A DNA stretch of 64,000 bases, from positions 4,338,032-4,402,031 of the forward strand of contig NZ_CP043006.1 of NCBI RefSeq assembly GCF_008086345.1, read 5' to 3'. Below the pieces are notes generated by a model. That model had not been told where the DNA came from, made no database searches, and worked only from the letters and a program-made list of their open reading frames with translations. The stretch's first letter is position 1. Every line of letters starts with the position of its first letter. Position numbers and translations under genes: made by a program. This DNA comes from Chitinophaga sp. XS-30. Its GTDB lineage: Bacteria > Bacteroidota > Bacteroidia > Chitinophagales > Chitinophagaceae. Shown piece after piece: positions 33,999 through 42,483 of the stretch.

Positions 33999-34970
33999 TC
34001 AATGCTGCCTTGTGAGCAGATAATCCGCCAGTTCACGCAAGGGCTCCTTGCGTTTTGACAGTACGGCAATATCATCCAGGTGTTCGAAAGCGGCGTTGCA
34101 GAAACGTTCTTTTTCCTTCTCCGCCCAGGTATCTACTTTGCAATCGTGGAAGACCTGCAGCACTTCAGCGATCTTGTTTTCCGGGTTGCGTTCCATCAAC
34201 TCGTGCAGATGTTTCTTCTGCGCGGGAGTGCACAGCTCCAGGGCTTTGAGCAGCAGGAAGGTCTTTTTGTTGATGAGGATATCGCCCCCCTGTTGTTTCC
34301 CGAATTTTTCAGGATCTCCGAACGCATCGAGATAGTCGTCCTGTATCTGGAAGGCAATGCCCACGTTCTTGCCGAATTCATAAAGATGCCCCTGGTTCCC
34401 TTCACTGCCGCCGCCGATGATAGCGCCCATTTGCAGGCTGCCGGCCAGCAGCACCGATGTTTTCAGCGCGATCATATTTACATAATCCGCATAATTCACC
34501 TGTTCCGGCGACATCTGTTCCAGGTCCATATCCAGTTGCTGGCCTTCGCAGACCTCCCGGGCCGCTTTATTGAAAACGGCCGTGATCTTATGCTGGAGAC
34601 GCAGCTGTATCTTGTTGAGGTAGTCGTAGCAGTGGATCAGCATCACATCTCCGGCCAGGATGGCGGCGGAATCGCTGTATTTGGTGTGTACGGTAGGGTT
34701 GCCCCGGCGGAGAGGCGCCTTGTCCATAATATCATCATGAATAAGCGTGAAATTATGGAACAGTTCCACCGCATTGGCGGCATGGTAAGCATCCGGATGT
34801 ATTTCGTCAAACAATTCATTTCCCAGCAATGTCAACACCGGTCTTATCCTTTTACCGCCGATCCCCAGGATGTACTGGGCGGGATCGTAGAGGTTCGCGG
34901 GAAAATCCGGGAATTGTCTTTTGCCAAACTGTTGTTCGAATTTCTCTGATAGCGCTTTAAATGAATGCAT
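33999..34970 (-). CDS. Polyprenyl synthetase (isoprenoid chain elongation)
   Basis: A 323-residue trans-prenyltransferase that condenses isopentenyl diphosphate onto allylic diphosphates. I start at the ATG at 34970 (MHSFKALSEKFEQQ); the same frame is open further but would run into the RNase R gene. The first Asp-rich motif is LIHDDIMD (Asp79, Asp80, Asp83) and the second is FQIQDDYLDAFG, with GGKRIRP as the diphosphate-binding site. The residues before the first Asp motif suggest a farnesyl or geranylgeranyl synthase rather than a long-chain enzyme, but product length is not certain. It lies 13 bases after rnr in one operon with lpxK. Confidence 0.9.
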   Translation of the reverse strand: MHSFKALSEKFEQQFGKRQFPDFPANLYDPAQYILGIGGKRIRPVLTLLGNELFDEIHPDAYHAANAVELFHNFTLIHDDIMDKAPLRRGNPTVHTKYSDSAAILAGDVMLIHCYDYLNKIQLRLQHKITAVFNKAAREVCEGQQLDMDLEQMSPEQVNYADYVNMIALKTSVLLAGSLQMGAIIGGGSEGNQGHLYEFGKNVGIAFQIQDDYLDAFGDPEKFGKQQGGDILINKKTFLLLKALELCTPAQKKHLHELMERNPENKIAEVLQVFHDCKVDTWAEKEKERFCNAAFEHLDDIAVLSKRKEPLRELADYLLTRQH

Positions 34971-34983
34971 GACGGATATTTTG

Positions 34984-37056
34984 TTACTTCTTTTTCCTGG
35001 TTTTGGGTTTCCCCCTGTGCTCCGGTGCGGAGCCGCGGGATCTTGTGCCTGTGCGGGAGGCAGGTTTGGATGGCCTTGCCGCCGATGCGCGCCGGGGTAC
35101 GGAACCATCTGCCGCGCCGCCGTCCACAAGGTCGTAATCCAGCTGGCGTTTGGCGAGGTTAGCGGCTACCACGCGGATCATCACCTTGTCGCCTATACGG
35201 TATTTTTTTCCTGTCTGCTGACCGATCAATGCGTATTCCGATTCCGAATGTATAAAATCTTCGGCAAGGTTGTGCAGGCTCACCAGCCCTTCACATTTGG
35301 CGTCCACGGTTTCCACCCAGAAGCCGAAATGCGCCACACCGCTGACCACGCCTTCAAATTCCTCACCGAGGAACTGCTGCATGTATTCCACCTGTTTGTA
35401 TTTGTTGCCCGCACGTTCCGCTTCCATGGCCTTGCGCTCCATGTCCGAAGAATGCTTGCAGCGGTTTTCCAGCAGCTTGTCGATCTTCACTTCATCGGCC
35501 AGGCATTGGGCTAGTATGCGGTGCACCAGCACATCGGGATAACGCCGGATGGGTGAAGTGAAATGGCTGTAATGCATGAATCCCAGGCCGTAGTGACCGA
35601 TATTCTCCGTGGTGTACACCGCTTTGGCCATCGTACGGATGCCCAGTGTTTCCAGTACATGCTGCTCGGGTTTGCCCTGCACCAGCTGCAACATGGTATT
35701 GAATGACCGCGCGATGGATTCCGGTGTGTTCACATCGAATTTATACCCGAACTTGTTGGCGAACACGGCGAACACATGCATCTTTTCCTCATCCGGTGTA
35801 TTATGCACGCGGTAAGGGAATGGCACCGGCTGTTTGTTCACCCGCTGCTTCGATGCATATTCCGCTACCGTGCGGTTAGCCAGCAGCATAAACTCTTCGA
35901 TCAACTGGTGCGCTTCCTTGCTTTCCTTGATGGTTACCCCAATGGGCTTCCCGCTGGCATCCAGCTGAAAGCGCACTTCCTGCGAGGAAAAATTGATGGC
36001 TCCTTCACTGAAACGTTTGCTGCGCATGGTCTGCGCCATTTTGTTGAGCAGCAACACTTCCTGGTCATACGGTCCCTCTCCCGCTTCTATCACTTCCTGC
36101 ACTTCTTCGTAGGTAAAACGATGTGCGGAATGGATAACGGTCCGGCCCAGCCAGAATTGCTTCACTTCCGCCTGTTCATTCATCTGGAAAACGGCGGAGA
36201 AGGTGAGCTTGTCCTCATGCGGCCTTAGCGAGCAAAGCTCGTTGGAGATCTTCTCCGGCAGCATGGGCAGCACGCGGTCCGGCAAATACACGGATGTGGC
36301 GCGTTTCTCCGCTTCCTTGTCCAGCGCCGTAGCCGGCAATACGTAGTGGCTTACATCGGCGATGTGCACCCCTACTTCATATAAACCGTTCTTCAGTTTA
36401 CGGATGGAGAGCGCATCATCGAAGTCCTTGGCGTCAACGGGGTCTATCGTAAAGGTGAGTATCTTGCGGAAGTCTTTCCGTTTTTTGATCTCCGCAGCGG
36501 TGATCTTCTCTTTGATGGCGGCCAGTTCCGTCATCACATCTTCGGGGAAATGGAGCGGGAAGCCGCTTTCGATGAGGATCTCCTTCATCGCCAGGTCATT
36601 CGTATCCGTAGCGTCCAGTATTTCCACGATCTCGCCGACGGGCTTGCGGGACTTTTCCCCCCATGCCACGATCTTCACTACGGCCTTGTCGCCATCTTTC
36701 GCCTCTTTCAATGAATTTTCCGGGATGTAGATATCAGGCACGAAGGCGCCTTTCTCCGGCACGAGGAAAGCGAAGTTCTTGTTCAGTTGTATGGTGCCGG
36801 TAAATTCGGTTTTTCTTCTCTTCAGCACATCGGCTACAAATCCCTCCATACGCGCGGTCCGGCGGGCGGGCGGGATCACATTCACCAGCACCTCGTCGCC
36901 ATCCAGGGCGGTATTGAGGTTTTTCTGCTTGACGATGATATCGCTGGCCAGACCTTCCACGGCTACATATGCCATACCCGAACGGGTGATGTCCACGATG
37001 CCTTTGTAGGTCTTTTTCTGGCTGCTGTCTTTTTTGGGTTTCTTCTTTTTTGTCAT
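34984..37056 (-). CDS. rnr: Ribonuclease R
   Basis: RNase R is a processive 3'-5' exoribonuclease that degrades structured RNA and damaged rRNA. The product shows cold-shock-like OB domains, the RNB catalytic core with DPVDAKDFDDALSIRKL (metal-binding Asp cluster) and HIADVSHYV, a C-terminal S1 domain (FEGVVSGVAHFGFWVETVD) and a basic tail rich in Lys, Arg and Pro. I prefer the ATG at 37056 (MTKKKKPKK, 690 residues). An ATG at 37101 would overlap the lpxK stop by 8 bases and cannot be excluded. The gene sits between lpxK and the prenyl synthase on the same strand. Confidence 0.94.
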   Translation of the reverse strand: MTKKKKPKKDSSQKKTYKGIVDITRSGMAYVAVEGLASDIIVKQKNLNTALDGDEVLVNVIPPARRTARMEGFVADVLKRRKTEFTGTIQLNKNFAFLVPEKGAFVPDIYIPENSLKEAKDGDKAVVKIVAWGEKSRKPVGEIVEILDATDTNDLAMKEILIESGFPLHFPEDVMTELAAIKEKITAAEIKKRKDFRKILTFTIDPVDAKDFDDALSIRKLKNGLYEVGVHIADVSHYVLPATALDKEAEKRATSVYLPDRVLPMLPEKISNELCSLRPHEDKLTFSAVFQMNEQAEVKQFWLGRTVIHSAHRFTYEEVQEVIEAGEGPYDQEVLLLNKMAQTMRSKRFSEGAINFSSQEVRFQLDASGKPIGVTIKESKEAHQLIEEFMLLANRTVAEYASKQRVNKQPVPFPYRVHNTPDEEKMHVFAVFANKFGYKFDVNTPESIARSFNTMLQLVQGKPEQHVLETLGIRTMAKAVYTTENIGHYGLGFMHYSHFTSPIRRYPDVLVHRILAQCLADEVKIDKLLENRCKHSSDMERKAMEAERAGNKYKQVEYMQQFLGEEFEGVVSGVAHFGFWVETVDAKCEGLVSLHNLAEDFIHSESEYALIGQQTGKKYRIGDKVMIRVVAANLAKRQLDYDLVDGGAADGSVPRRASAARPSKPASRTGTRSRGSAPEHRGKPKTRKKK

Positions 37057-37093
37057 GGTTTGTTTTTTGGGTGGCGGCGCACATTTGTTCAGC

Positions 37094-38167
37094 TTATTCA
37101 TTCTCAGCCGCTAACATGGCATCTGCAACGTAATCAAAAATATAACTATTAAATGAATCTGCTCCATCAAAGAGGAACCGCACTTCTACCGGCATAACGG
37201 CAATGGGCAGCTGCATGGCTGCAATGCTGTCTTTCAGCAGATGGAGGCGAACGGCGTCCTTTTCGGTGGTAATGATATGTTTTGCCCCGCCGTCCATATG
37301 GTCCAGCTCCATTTTGATCTTGTCCAGGTCTTGCTGTGTATAATAGTAATGGTCCGGGAAGGAAAGCAGGTGAACATTTGCGTAGTGTTGCAGCAAATGA
37401 TGTACCAAAGGTTCCGGCCGGGCGATCCCGCATACGACCAGGATGCTTGCGCCCGGGGGCGGCGGGGCCATATCCGGTTGCAGCATGCCGTAAGGCTGAC
37501 CGTACTGCAGGCAGGTAAAGAACAGGCGCTGGTGGGGATAGGGCGCTATCTCCCGGTAAATGGCCTCCTGCTCCTGTGTGGATAGCTCCGGCGGGCATTT
37601 GGATACAATGATGCCGTCCGCCCGGTAATATCCATTCCTGCCTTCCCGCAAACGCCCGAAAGGCACCACATGGTCCCGTGTAAAAAGGCGGCTGTAGTCC
37701 GTCACCATCAGGTTGAGGCCGGGTTTGATGGAACGGTGCTGAAATGCATCATCCAGGAGAATGACCTGTGTTTCCGGGCGGTCGCCCAGCAACTGGGGCA
37801 CGGCCAGCATCCTTTCTTCGCCAACACATACCGTGATGTCCGGGAACTTCTGGTGGAACTGCATAGGCTCATCCCCGATGTCTGCCGAAGTGCTGTCCGC
37901 CTTCGCCAGCAGGAAACCCCGGGTACGCCGGTTATACCCGCGGCTTAGCGTAGCCACGCGGTATGCCGCTTTCAGCAGGCGTATCAGGTATTCCACATGA
38001 GGGGTTTTGCCGGTCCCGCCAACGGAAAGATTGCCTACGGCGATCACCGGCAGATCAAATTCCACGGCTGTGAGCATACCGTTATCGTATAAACGGTTGC
38101 GTATCCATAATACCAGTCCGTATAACAGGGAAAAAGGATATAAAAGATAATTCAGATAACGCCACAC
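37094..38167 (-). CDS. lpxK: Tetraacyldisaccharide 4'-kinase
   Basis: LpxK phosphorylates the 4' position of the lipid A disaccharide precursor at the inner face of the cytoplasmic membrane. The 357-residue product starts with a hydrophobic helix (YLNYLLYPFSLLYGLVLW) and has the P-loop VGNLSVGGTGKTPHVEYL, then LSRGYNRR, IGDEPMQFH, ILLDDAFQHRSI and PFGRLREG, all typical. The start codon is GTG at 38167. It heads a unit with rnr and the prenyl synthase, overlapping or closely spaced. An inverted repeat of TGCCGGCA (38248-38255 and 38272-38279) lies in the gap upstream. Confidence 0.95.
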   Translation of the reverse strand: MWRYLNYLLYPFSLLYGLVLWIRNRLYDNGMLTAVEFDLPVIAVGNLSVGGTGKTPHVEYLIRLLKAAYRVATLSRGYNRRTRGFLLAKADSTSADIGDEPMQFHQKFPDITVCVGEERMLAVPQLLGDRPETQVILLDDAFQHRSIKPGLNLMVTDYSRLFTRDHVVPFGRLREGRNGYYRADGIIVSKCPPELSTQEQEAIYREIAPYPHQRLFFTCLQYGQPYGMLQPDMAPPPPGASILVVCGIARPEPLVHHLLQHYANVHLLSFPDHYYYTQQDLDKIKMELDHMDGGAKHIITTEKDAVRLHLLKDSIAAMQLPIAVMPVEVRFLFDGADSFNSYIFDYVADAMLAAENE

Positions 38168-38293
38168 AGGCTTGATATTTTAAATGATGAATGTTGATGT
38201 TGACATGCTGCTGCAAGGCCTGCGGCCGCCTGTCCGCATTACCTGGCTGCCGGCATTTTGCTGTAATGAACTGCCGGCATATGACGGGAGCCC

Positions 38294-38866
38294 TCAGAAA
38301 TACCAGGTCCGCTGTGGCGTAACCACCATATCCAGCGGCACATCTCCGGCATACACATCCTCAATGGCCGGCAGCGGCGGGAACAGGCATAACCCTATTT
38401 TCCTGACATTGGCCCGGCATTGCCGGAGGAAGGTGTCATACATGCCTTTGCCATATCCCACACGGTGGCCCTGTTCATCGAAGGCCAGCATCGGTACGAA
38501 TACCAGGTCTATTTCCTCCGGTGCTACCAGTCTGCCGCTCTCCGGCTCCGGAATGCCGAGGGAGTTGTGCACCAGGCTGGTACCGGCTTCCCAAAGATAG
38601 TGCTGCATATTGCCCGTGGCCAGGTAGGAACGGGACAATACCAGTTGCATGCCCGGGTATCTTTCCCTCAGCCAGTCCGCCAGCGGCCATGTATCGATTT
38701 CTTTTTTTGCCATAATGGGCAGGAAGAGATGCGCTACATTTACATCCTCCAGCGGCAGTTGCCGGCATTGCTCCAGCAGGGCGGCATTCAGCTCAGCTGC
38801 CGTTTCTTCCGGAAGGGACTGCCGTTTGGCAAGATAGGCTTTTCGTATATCCTTTTTAGTGACCAT
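38294..38866 (-). CDS. 5-formyltetrahydrofolate cyclo-ligase
   Basis: This enzyme converts 5-formyl-THF to 5,10-methenyl-THF with ATP, returning stored folate to the one-carbon pool. With the start at 38866 the product has 190 residues, the usual size; the ATG shares bases with the bioD stop (TGATG), so the two genes are translationally coupled. Markers are KKDIRKAYLAKRQSL at the N-terminus, and IDLVFVPMLAFDEQGHRVGYGKGMYDTFL with the conserved G-Y-G-K-G-x-Y-D signature. An extra ATG five codons upstream would lie within bioD and is less likely. Confidence 0.93.
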   Translation of the reverse strand: MVTKKDIRKAYLAKRQSLPEETAAELNAALLEQCRQLPLEDVNVAHLFLPIMAKKEIDTWPLADWLRERYPGMQLVLSRSYLATGNMQHYLWEAGTSLVHNSLGIPEPESGRLVAPEEIDLVFVPMLAFDEQGHRVGYGKGMYDTFLRQCRANVRKIGLCLFPPLPAIEDVYAGDVPLDMVVTPQRTWYF

Positions 38867-39507
38867 CAGGCAGACAGGCATTGCAATAAAGCAGGCTGCA
38901 ACAATTCCGCCTGCATGGTAACAAATTCGCGGGTCACCCTGCGCACGCGCGGAATGCGCGCGATGCGGGGATACTGGCTCCAGGACACGATATCATCTTC
39001 ATTCGTATGATGGTCTCCGCTGAAGATCCAGCCAACCACCGGAACTGCGGCCTGCTTCAGGGCCATGGCCGTCAGCAGGCAATGGTTGATGCTGCCGAGA
39101 TAGTTTTGCGCAACGATGATCACCCTGGCTTCCAGCGCCCTGATCAGATCGATCATGAACACCTTTTTGCCGAGCGGCACCATGAGGCCACCGGCACCTT
39201 CTATGACCAGCGGAACATCAGGCTGCTGCAGTTCTTTCGCCCGCTGTACGATCTTGTCTTCCTGCAAAGTGATCCCTTCCCTGGCAGCGGCCAGATGCGG
39301 GGATGCCGGCATGCGGAGCCGGTACAGTTCATCCCTGACATGACTGCCGTCACTGAGCAGCGAGCGCACGGTCTGCGTATCCGTTGCATCCTGCAGGCCT
39401 GCCTGTACGGGCTTCCAGTAATTAGCGCCCAATGCTTCCGTAACACAGGCTGAAGCGATCGTTTTCCCCACGCCTGTGCCGATACCGGTGATGAAGATGT
39501 TATTCAT
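38866..39507 (-). CDS. bioD: Dethiobiotin synthetase
   Basis: BioD closes the ureido ring of dethiobiotin from diaminopelargonate, CO2 and ATP, the next-to-last biotin step. The 213-residue protein has the P-loop FITGIGTGVGKTIAS, KPVQAGLQD, and VIEGAGGLMVPLG, all diagnostic. No other biotin gene is in the window, although two biotin-dependent carboxylase components (accD and the gene at 62984) are. It is coupled to the folate cyclo-ligase by a TGATG junction and is divergent from the cystathionine synthase gene, 63 bases away. Confidence 0.95.
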   Translation of the reverse strand: MNNIFITGIGTGVGKTIASACVTEALGANYWKPVQAGLQDATDTQTVRSLLSDGSHVRDELYRLRMPASPHLAAAREGITLQEDKIVQRAKELQQPDVPLVIEGAGGLMVPLGKKVFMIDLIRALEARVIIVAQNYLGSINHCLLTAMALKQAAVPVVGWIFSGDHHTNEDDIVSWSQYPRIARIPRVRRVTREFVTMQAELLQPALLQCLSA

Positions 39508-39543
39508 AGAAGCAAATATAAACCATCATTCAACCAATTACCT

Positions 39544-39551
39544 TAATTTCG
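39544..39551 (+). promoter_or_regulatory. -7-like box before the cystathionine beta-synthase gene
   Basis: TAATTTCG, one base off TAnnTTTG, 19 bases before the ATG at 39571 in the divergent gap with bioD. Confidence 0.4.
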
Positions 39552-39570
39552 TTACCCAAGCATCAAGATT

Positions 39571-40929
39571 ATGAAGTATTGCGAAAATATACTGGAAACG
39601 ATCGGGCACACGCCGCTCGTGAAACTGCACCGGGTAACGGCGGAACTGCCGTGCACCGTACTCGCCAAAGTGGAATTCTTCAACCCCGGCAATTCGATCA
39701 AAGACCGTATGGCCATCAAAATGGTGGAAGAAGCGGAAAAACAGGGACTGCTGAAACCCGGCGGCACCATCATCGAAGGCACATCAGGCAATACCGGTAT
39801 GGGACTGGCGCTGGCCGCCGTGATCAAAGGATATAAATGCATCTTCACCACAACAGACAAACAGTCGAAAGAAAAAGTGGACATCCTGAAAGCTGTTGGC
39901 GCCGAAGTGATCGTATGCCCTACGAATGTGCTGCCGGAAGATCCGAAGTCGTACTACTCCGTATCCCGCAGGCTGAGCAAGGAGGTACCGAATTCATTTT
40001 ACGTCAATCAATATGATAACCTCGCCAACCGCGATGCCCATTATGAGCAGACCGGCCCGGAAATATGGGAACAGACAGACGGAAAGGTCACCCATCTCGT
40101 TGTAGCTACCGGCACCGGCGGCACCATCACCGGCACCGGCAGATACCTGAAAGAAAAGAATCCCGCCATCCAGGTATGGGCAATAGACAGCTATGGCTCC
40201 CTGCTGAAAAAATTTCATGAAACAGGTGAGCTGGATATGAATGAAGTATATCCTTATATCACGGAAGGCATCGGGGAAGATTTCGTACCGCAGAATTACG
40301 ACATGAGCGTGATAGATCACTTTGAAAAAGTGACCGATAAGGATGGGGCCGTTATGGCCAGGCGCATCGCCAAGGAAGAAGGCATCTTCGTGGGATACTC
40401 TGCCGGTTCGGCCATAGCGGGACTGCAGCAGCTGAAGAGCCGGCTCAAACCGGAGGACGTGGTGGTAGTGGTCTTCCACGATCACGGCAGCCGTTATGTG
40501 GGAAAAGTATATAATGATCAGTGGATGATGGAACGCGGGTTCCTGGATGTGAAAACGGTGAAAGACATTGTGAACAGCCGCCGTAACCTTCCGCTGGTCA
40601 CCATTGCACCGGAAGAGACCGTCAGCGGCGCCATCGCCAAAATGAAGAAATTCGATATAGAGCACCTGCCCGTAACCGCCAATGGTGAATACATCGGCGC
40701 TATTTCCGAAGGCGGCCTGTTCAGCAAACTGATCGATCAGCCGGAGCTGAAAGAAGCGCCCGTTAAAGCGGTGATGCATAAAACCTTTCCCCTCGTGTCC
40801 ATGGATACGCCCATCGAGAAGCTCACCATGTACATCAACAAGGAAAACGGTGCCGTGCTCACACAGGATGAAAGCGGCAATGCGCATATCGTCACGAAAT
40901 ACGACATCATCCAGGCATTGGGAAGCTGA
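39571..40929 (+). CDS. Cystathionine beta-synthase with CBS domain pair
   Basis: A 452-residue PLP enzyme that condenses serine (or O-acetylserine) with homocysteine or sulfide. The catalytic domain (about 1-315) has the PLP lysine in NPGNSIKDRMA, GTSGNTGMGLALAA and the phosphate-binding GTGTGGTITGTGRY loop. Residues about 330-450 form two CBS domains, which in relatives bind adenosyl ligands such as SAM and regulate activity. This full arrangement favours cystathionine beta-synthase over plain cysteine synthase. There is no N-terminal heme region. It is followed only 2 bases later by a metal-receptor-like gene, so co-transcription is nearly certain. Confidence 0.9.
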   Translation: MKYCENILETIGHTPLVKLHRVTAELPCTVLAKVEFFNPGNSIKDRMAIKMVEEAEKQGLLKPGGTIIEGTSGNTGMGLALAAVIKGYKCIFTTTDKQSKEKVDILKAVGAEVIVCPTNVLPEDPKSYYSVSRRLSKEVPNSFYVNQYDNLANRDAHYEQTGPEIWEQTDGKVTHLVVATGTGGTITGTGRYLKEKNPAIQVWAIDSYGSLLKKFHETGELDMNEVYPYITEGIGEDFVPQNYDMSVIDHFEKVTDKDGAVMARRIAKEEGIFVGYSAGSAIAGLQQLKSRLKPEDVVVVVFHDHGSRYVGKVYNDQWMMERGFLDVKTVKDIVNSRRNLPLVTIAPEETVSGAIAKMKKFDIEHLPVTANGEYIGAISEGGLFSKLIDQPELKEAPVKAVMHKTFPLVSMDTPIEKLTMYINKENGAVLTQDESGNAHIVTKYDIIQALGS

Positions 40930-40931
40930 CC

Positions 40932-41711
40932 ATGTTATTTACAGATCAATTAGGCAGAAGCGTGGAGATCCCCTCTCCTCCCCGGCGCATTGTATCCGTA
41001 GTGCCGTCGCAGACCGAGCTGCTGTATGACCTGGGCGTCAGCGTAACGGGCATCACCAAATTCTGTGTGCATCCTGAAAGCTGGTTCCGGAGCATTACCC
41101 GCATCGGTGGTACGAAGCAGCTCAATATCGAAAAGATCATTTCCCTGCAGCCGGATCTCATCATTGCCAACAAGGAGGAAAATGAAAAAGCGCAGATAGA
41201 AGCCCTCGCCGCAAAATTCCCCGTCTGGATCAGCGATATCCAGAACCTGGGAGATGCCTGCAATATGATCCTTTCGCTGGGAAACATCCTGCAAAAAACA
41301 TCCGAAGCCCTGTCCATAACATCCCGCATCAAAGAAGGGTTCGCGCGGCTGCAGCCCCCATCTCTGGCTATCCCTGCGGCGTACTTCATCTGGCGGAACC
41401 CATGGATGATAGCGGGCGGGGATACCTTTATTCATGAAATGATGCATGCCTGCGGTTTCCGCAATGTATTTGAAGACATGCCCCGCTACCCTGTTATTTC
41501 CCTCGCACAACTGGCAGCCAGCGGATGCCGGCTGGTACTGCTGTCCAGCGAGCCTTACCCCTTCTGTGAAAAACACATCGCAGAAGTGCGGGAGTATCTG
41601 CCGGATGCGGACATCAGGCTGGTGGATGGCGAGATGTTCTCCTGGTATGGCAGCAGATTGCTGCATGCGCCGGAATATTTCCGGGAACTGATGGTATCGT
41701 TACAACACTGA
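40932..41711 (+). CDS. Helical-backbone metal receptor (BtuF-like) without signal peptide
   Basis: A 259-residue protein with the fold of class III substrate-binding proteins (BtuF/FhuD type): a first lobe with PPRRIVSVVPSQTELLYDLGV, a long connecting helix (about 110-140) and a second lobe with YFIWRNPWMIAGGDTFIHEMM. These normally bind cobalamin, heme or siderophores for ABC uptake and are exported. Here the N-terminus (MLFTDQLGRSVEIPS) has no signal peptide or lipobox, so the protein should stay in the cytoplasm. No transporter genes are adjacent. Its 2-base spacing to the cystathionine synthase hints at a cobalamin or sulfur-metabolism role, but the ligand is unknown. Confidence 0.8.
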   Translation: MLFTDQLGRSVEIPSPPRRIVSVVPSQTELLYDLGVSVTGITKFCVHPESWFRSITRIGGTKQLNIEKIISLQPDLIIANKEENEKAQIEALAAKFPVWISDIQNLGDACNMILSLGNILQKTSEALSITSRIKEGFARLQPPSLAIPAAYFIWRNPWMIAGGDTFIHEMMHACGFRNVFEDMPRYPVISLAQLAASGCRLVLLSSEPYPFCEKHIAEVREYLPDADIRLVDGEMFSWYGSRLLHAPEYFRELMVSLQH

Positions 41712-41847
41712 TTCCCCCGGACCCGCCGCCGCCCGCTTCCACCAGGCTGTTATCCCCTTCCGCGCGGTTTCCTGCCGCTACGCCGCAGGAACGAGGCAAC
41801 CCCGAAAGATACCGCTCCGTAATACTTGCAAACAAACCACTCAATTT

Positions 41848-42303
41848 ATGGAAAGAAGAGATTTTTTGTCCAACATGGGCATAACGCTTGTTATTGCCTG
41901 TGCGGGCGGGATAGCGGCTTGCAGCAAAGGCGGGGACACCCCGGAACCTGCACCGAATCCAAACCCGAATCCCAACCCGAATCCCGGTGGGGCCCGGCTT
42001 ACCGTCAACCTGAATTCGCAGATCCCGAATATCGGCGACTACATTATCAGCAGCGGCGTGGTATTGATCAGGCTTGCCGCAGGCAATGTACCGGCATCCT
42101 TTTCGGCGCTCACCAGTACTTGTACCCATGAAGGCTGCACCCTGTCCAACTACGCCTCCGCAACACAAAAGATAGAATGCGGCAGTTCCTGCGGGCATGG
42201 CAGCCGTTTCAATACGGATGGCACCGTGAGCAACGGCCCTGCCACCGGTGCATTGACAAAATATACGGTGGAGATCAGCGGCACTACCCTGACGGTGAAA
42301 TAA
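41848..42303 (+). CDS. Rieske-type 2Fe-2S lipoprotein with altered box II
   Basis: A 151-residue predicted lipoprotein: an N-terminus with Arg pair MERRDFLSNMG, a hydrophobic stretch, lipobox IAAC (Cys25), then a (Pro-Asn)n spacer and a Rieske domain. Box I is canonical, CTHEGC. Box II reads CGSSCGHGSRF: the His-Gly-Ser end is normal, but the cysteines stand 6 and 2 residues before the His rather than 3 and 1. The cluster may be bound differently or lost. Rieske proteins move electrons at the membrane surface; no partner oxidoreductase lies beside it. Confidence 0.8.
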   Translation: MERRDFLSNMGITLVIACAGGIAACSKGGDTPEPAPNPNPNPNPNPGGARLTVNLNSQIPNIGDYIISSGVVLIRLAAGNVPASFSALTSTCTHEGCTLSNYASATQKIECGSSCGHGSRFNTDGTVSNGPATGALTKYTVEISGTTLTVK

Positions 42304-42423
42304 ATCCCTCATTAAACAACAACAAATAAAACCAGTGCTTTTTTAGCCATAGCAACCGTTTGCAGGCCATATTCCTGTAAATTTTTCAAAAAAGATGCAT
42401 CTACGCCGCAAAATCTTGCAAAA

Positions 42424-42450
42424 TTGCAAAATTTGAATTCCCTATATTTG
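42424..42450 (+). promoter_or_regulatory. Promoter of the aldolase gene
   Basis: TTG at 42424-42426 and a perfect TATATTTG at 42443-42450, 16 bases apart. Transcription should start near 42456, which fits the ATG at 42484 and excludes the in-frame ATG at 42424. Three near copies of TTGCAAAAT-type words precede the box. Confidence 0.65.
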
Positions 42451-42483
42451 CTTTCCTTAAATCAAAACAGAAACATATCATTT

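Noticed and set aside
41712..41847. Cobalamin riboswitch between the metal-receptor and Rieske genes
   Set aside because: The GC-rich gap lacks the B12 box and expected helices; no aptamer features could be matched.
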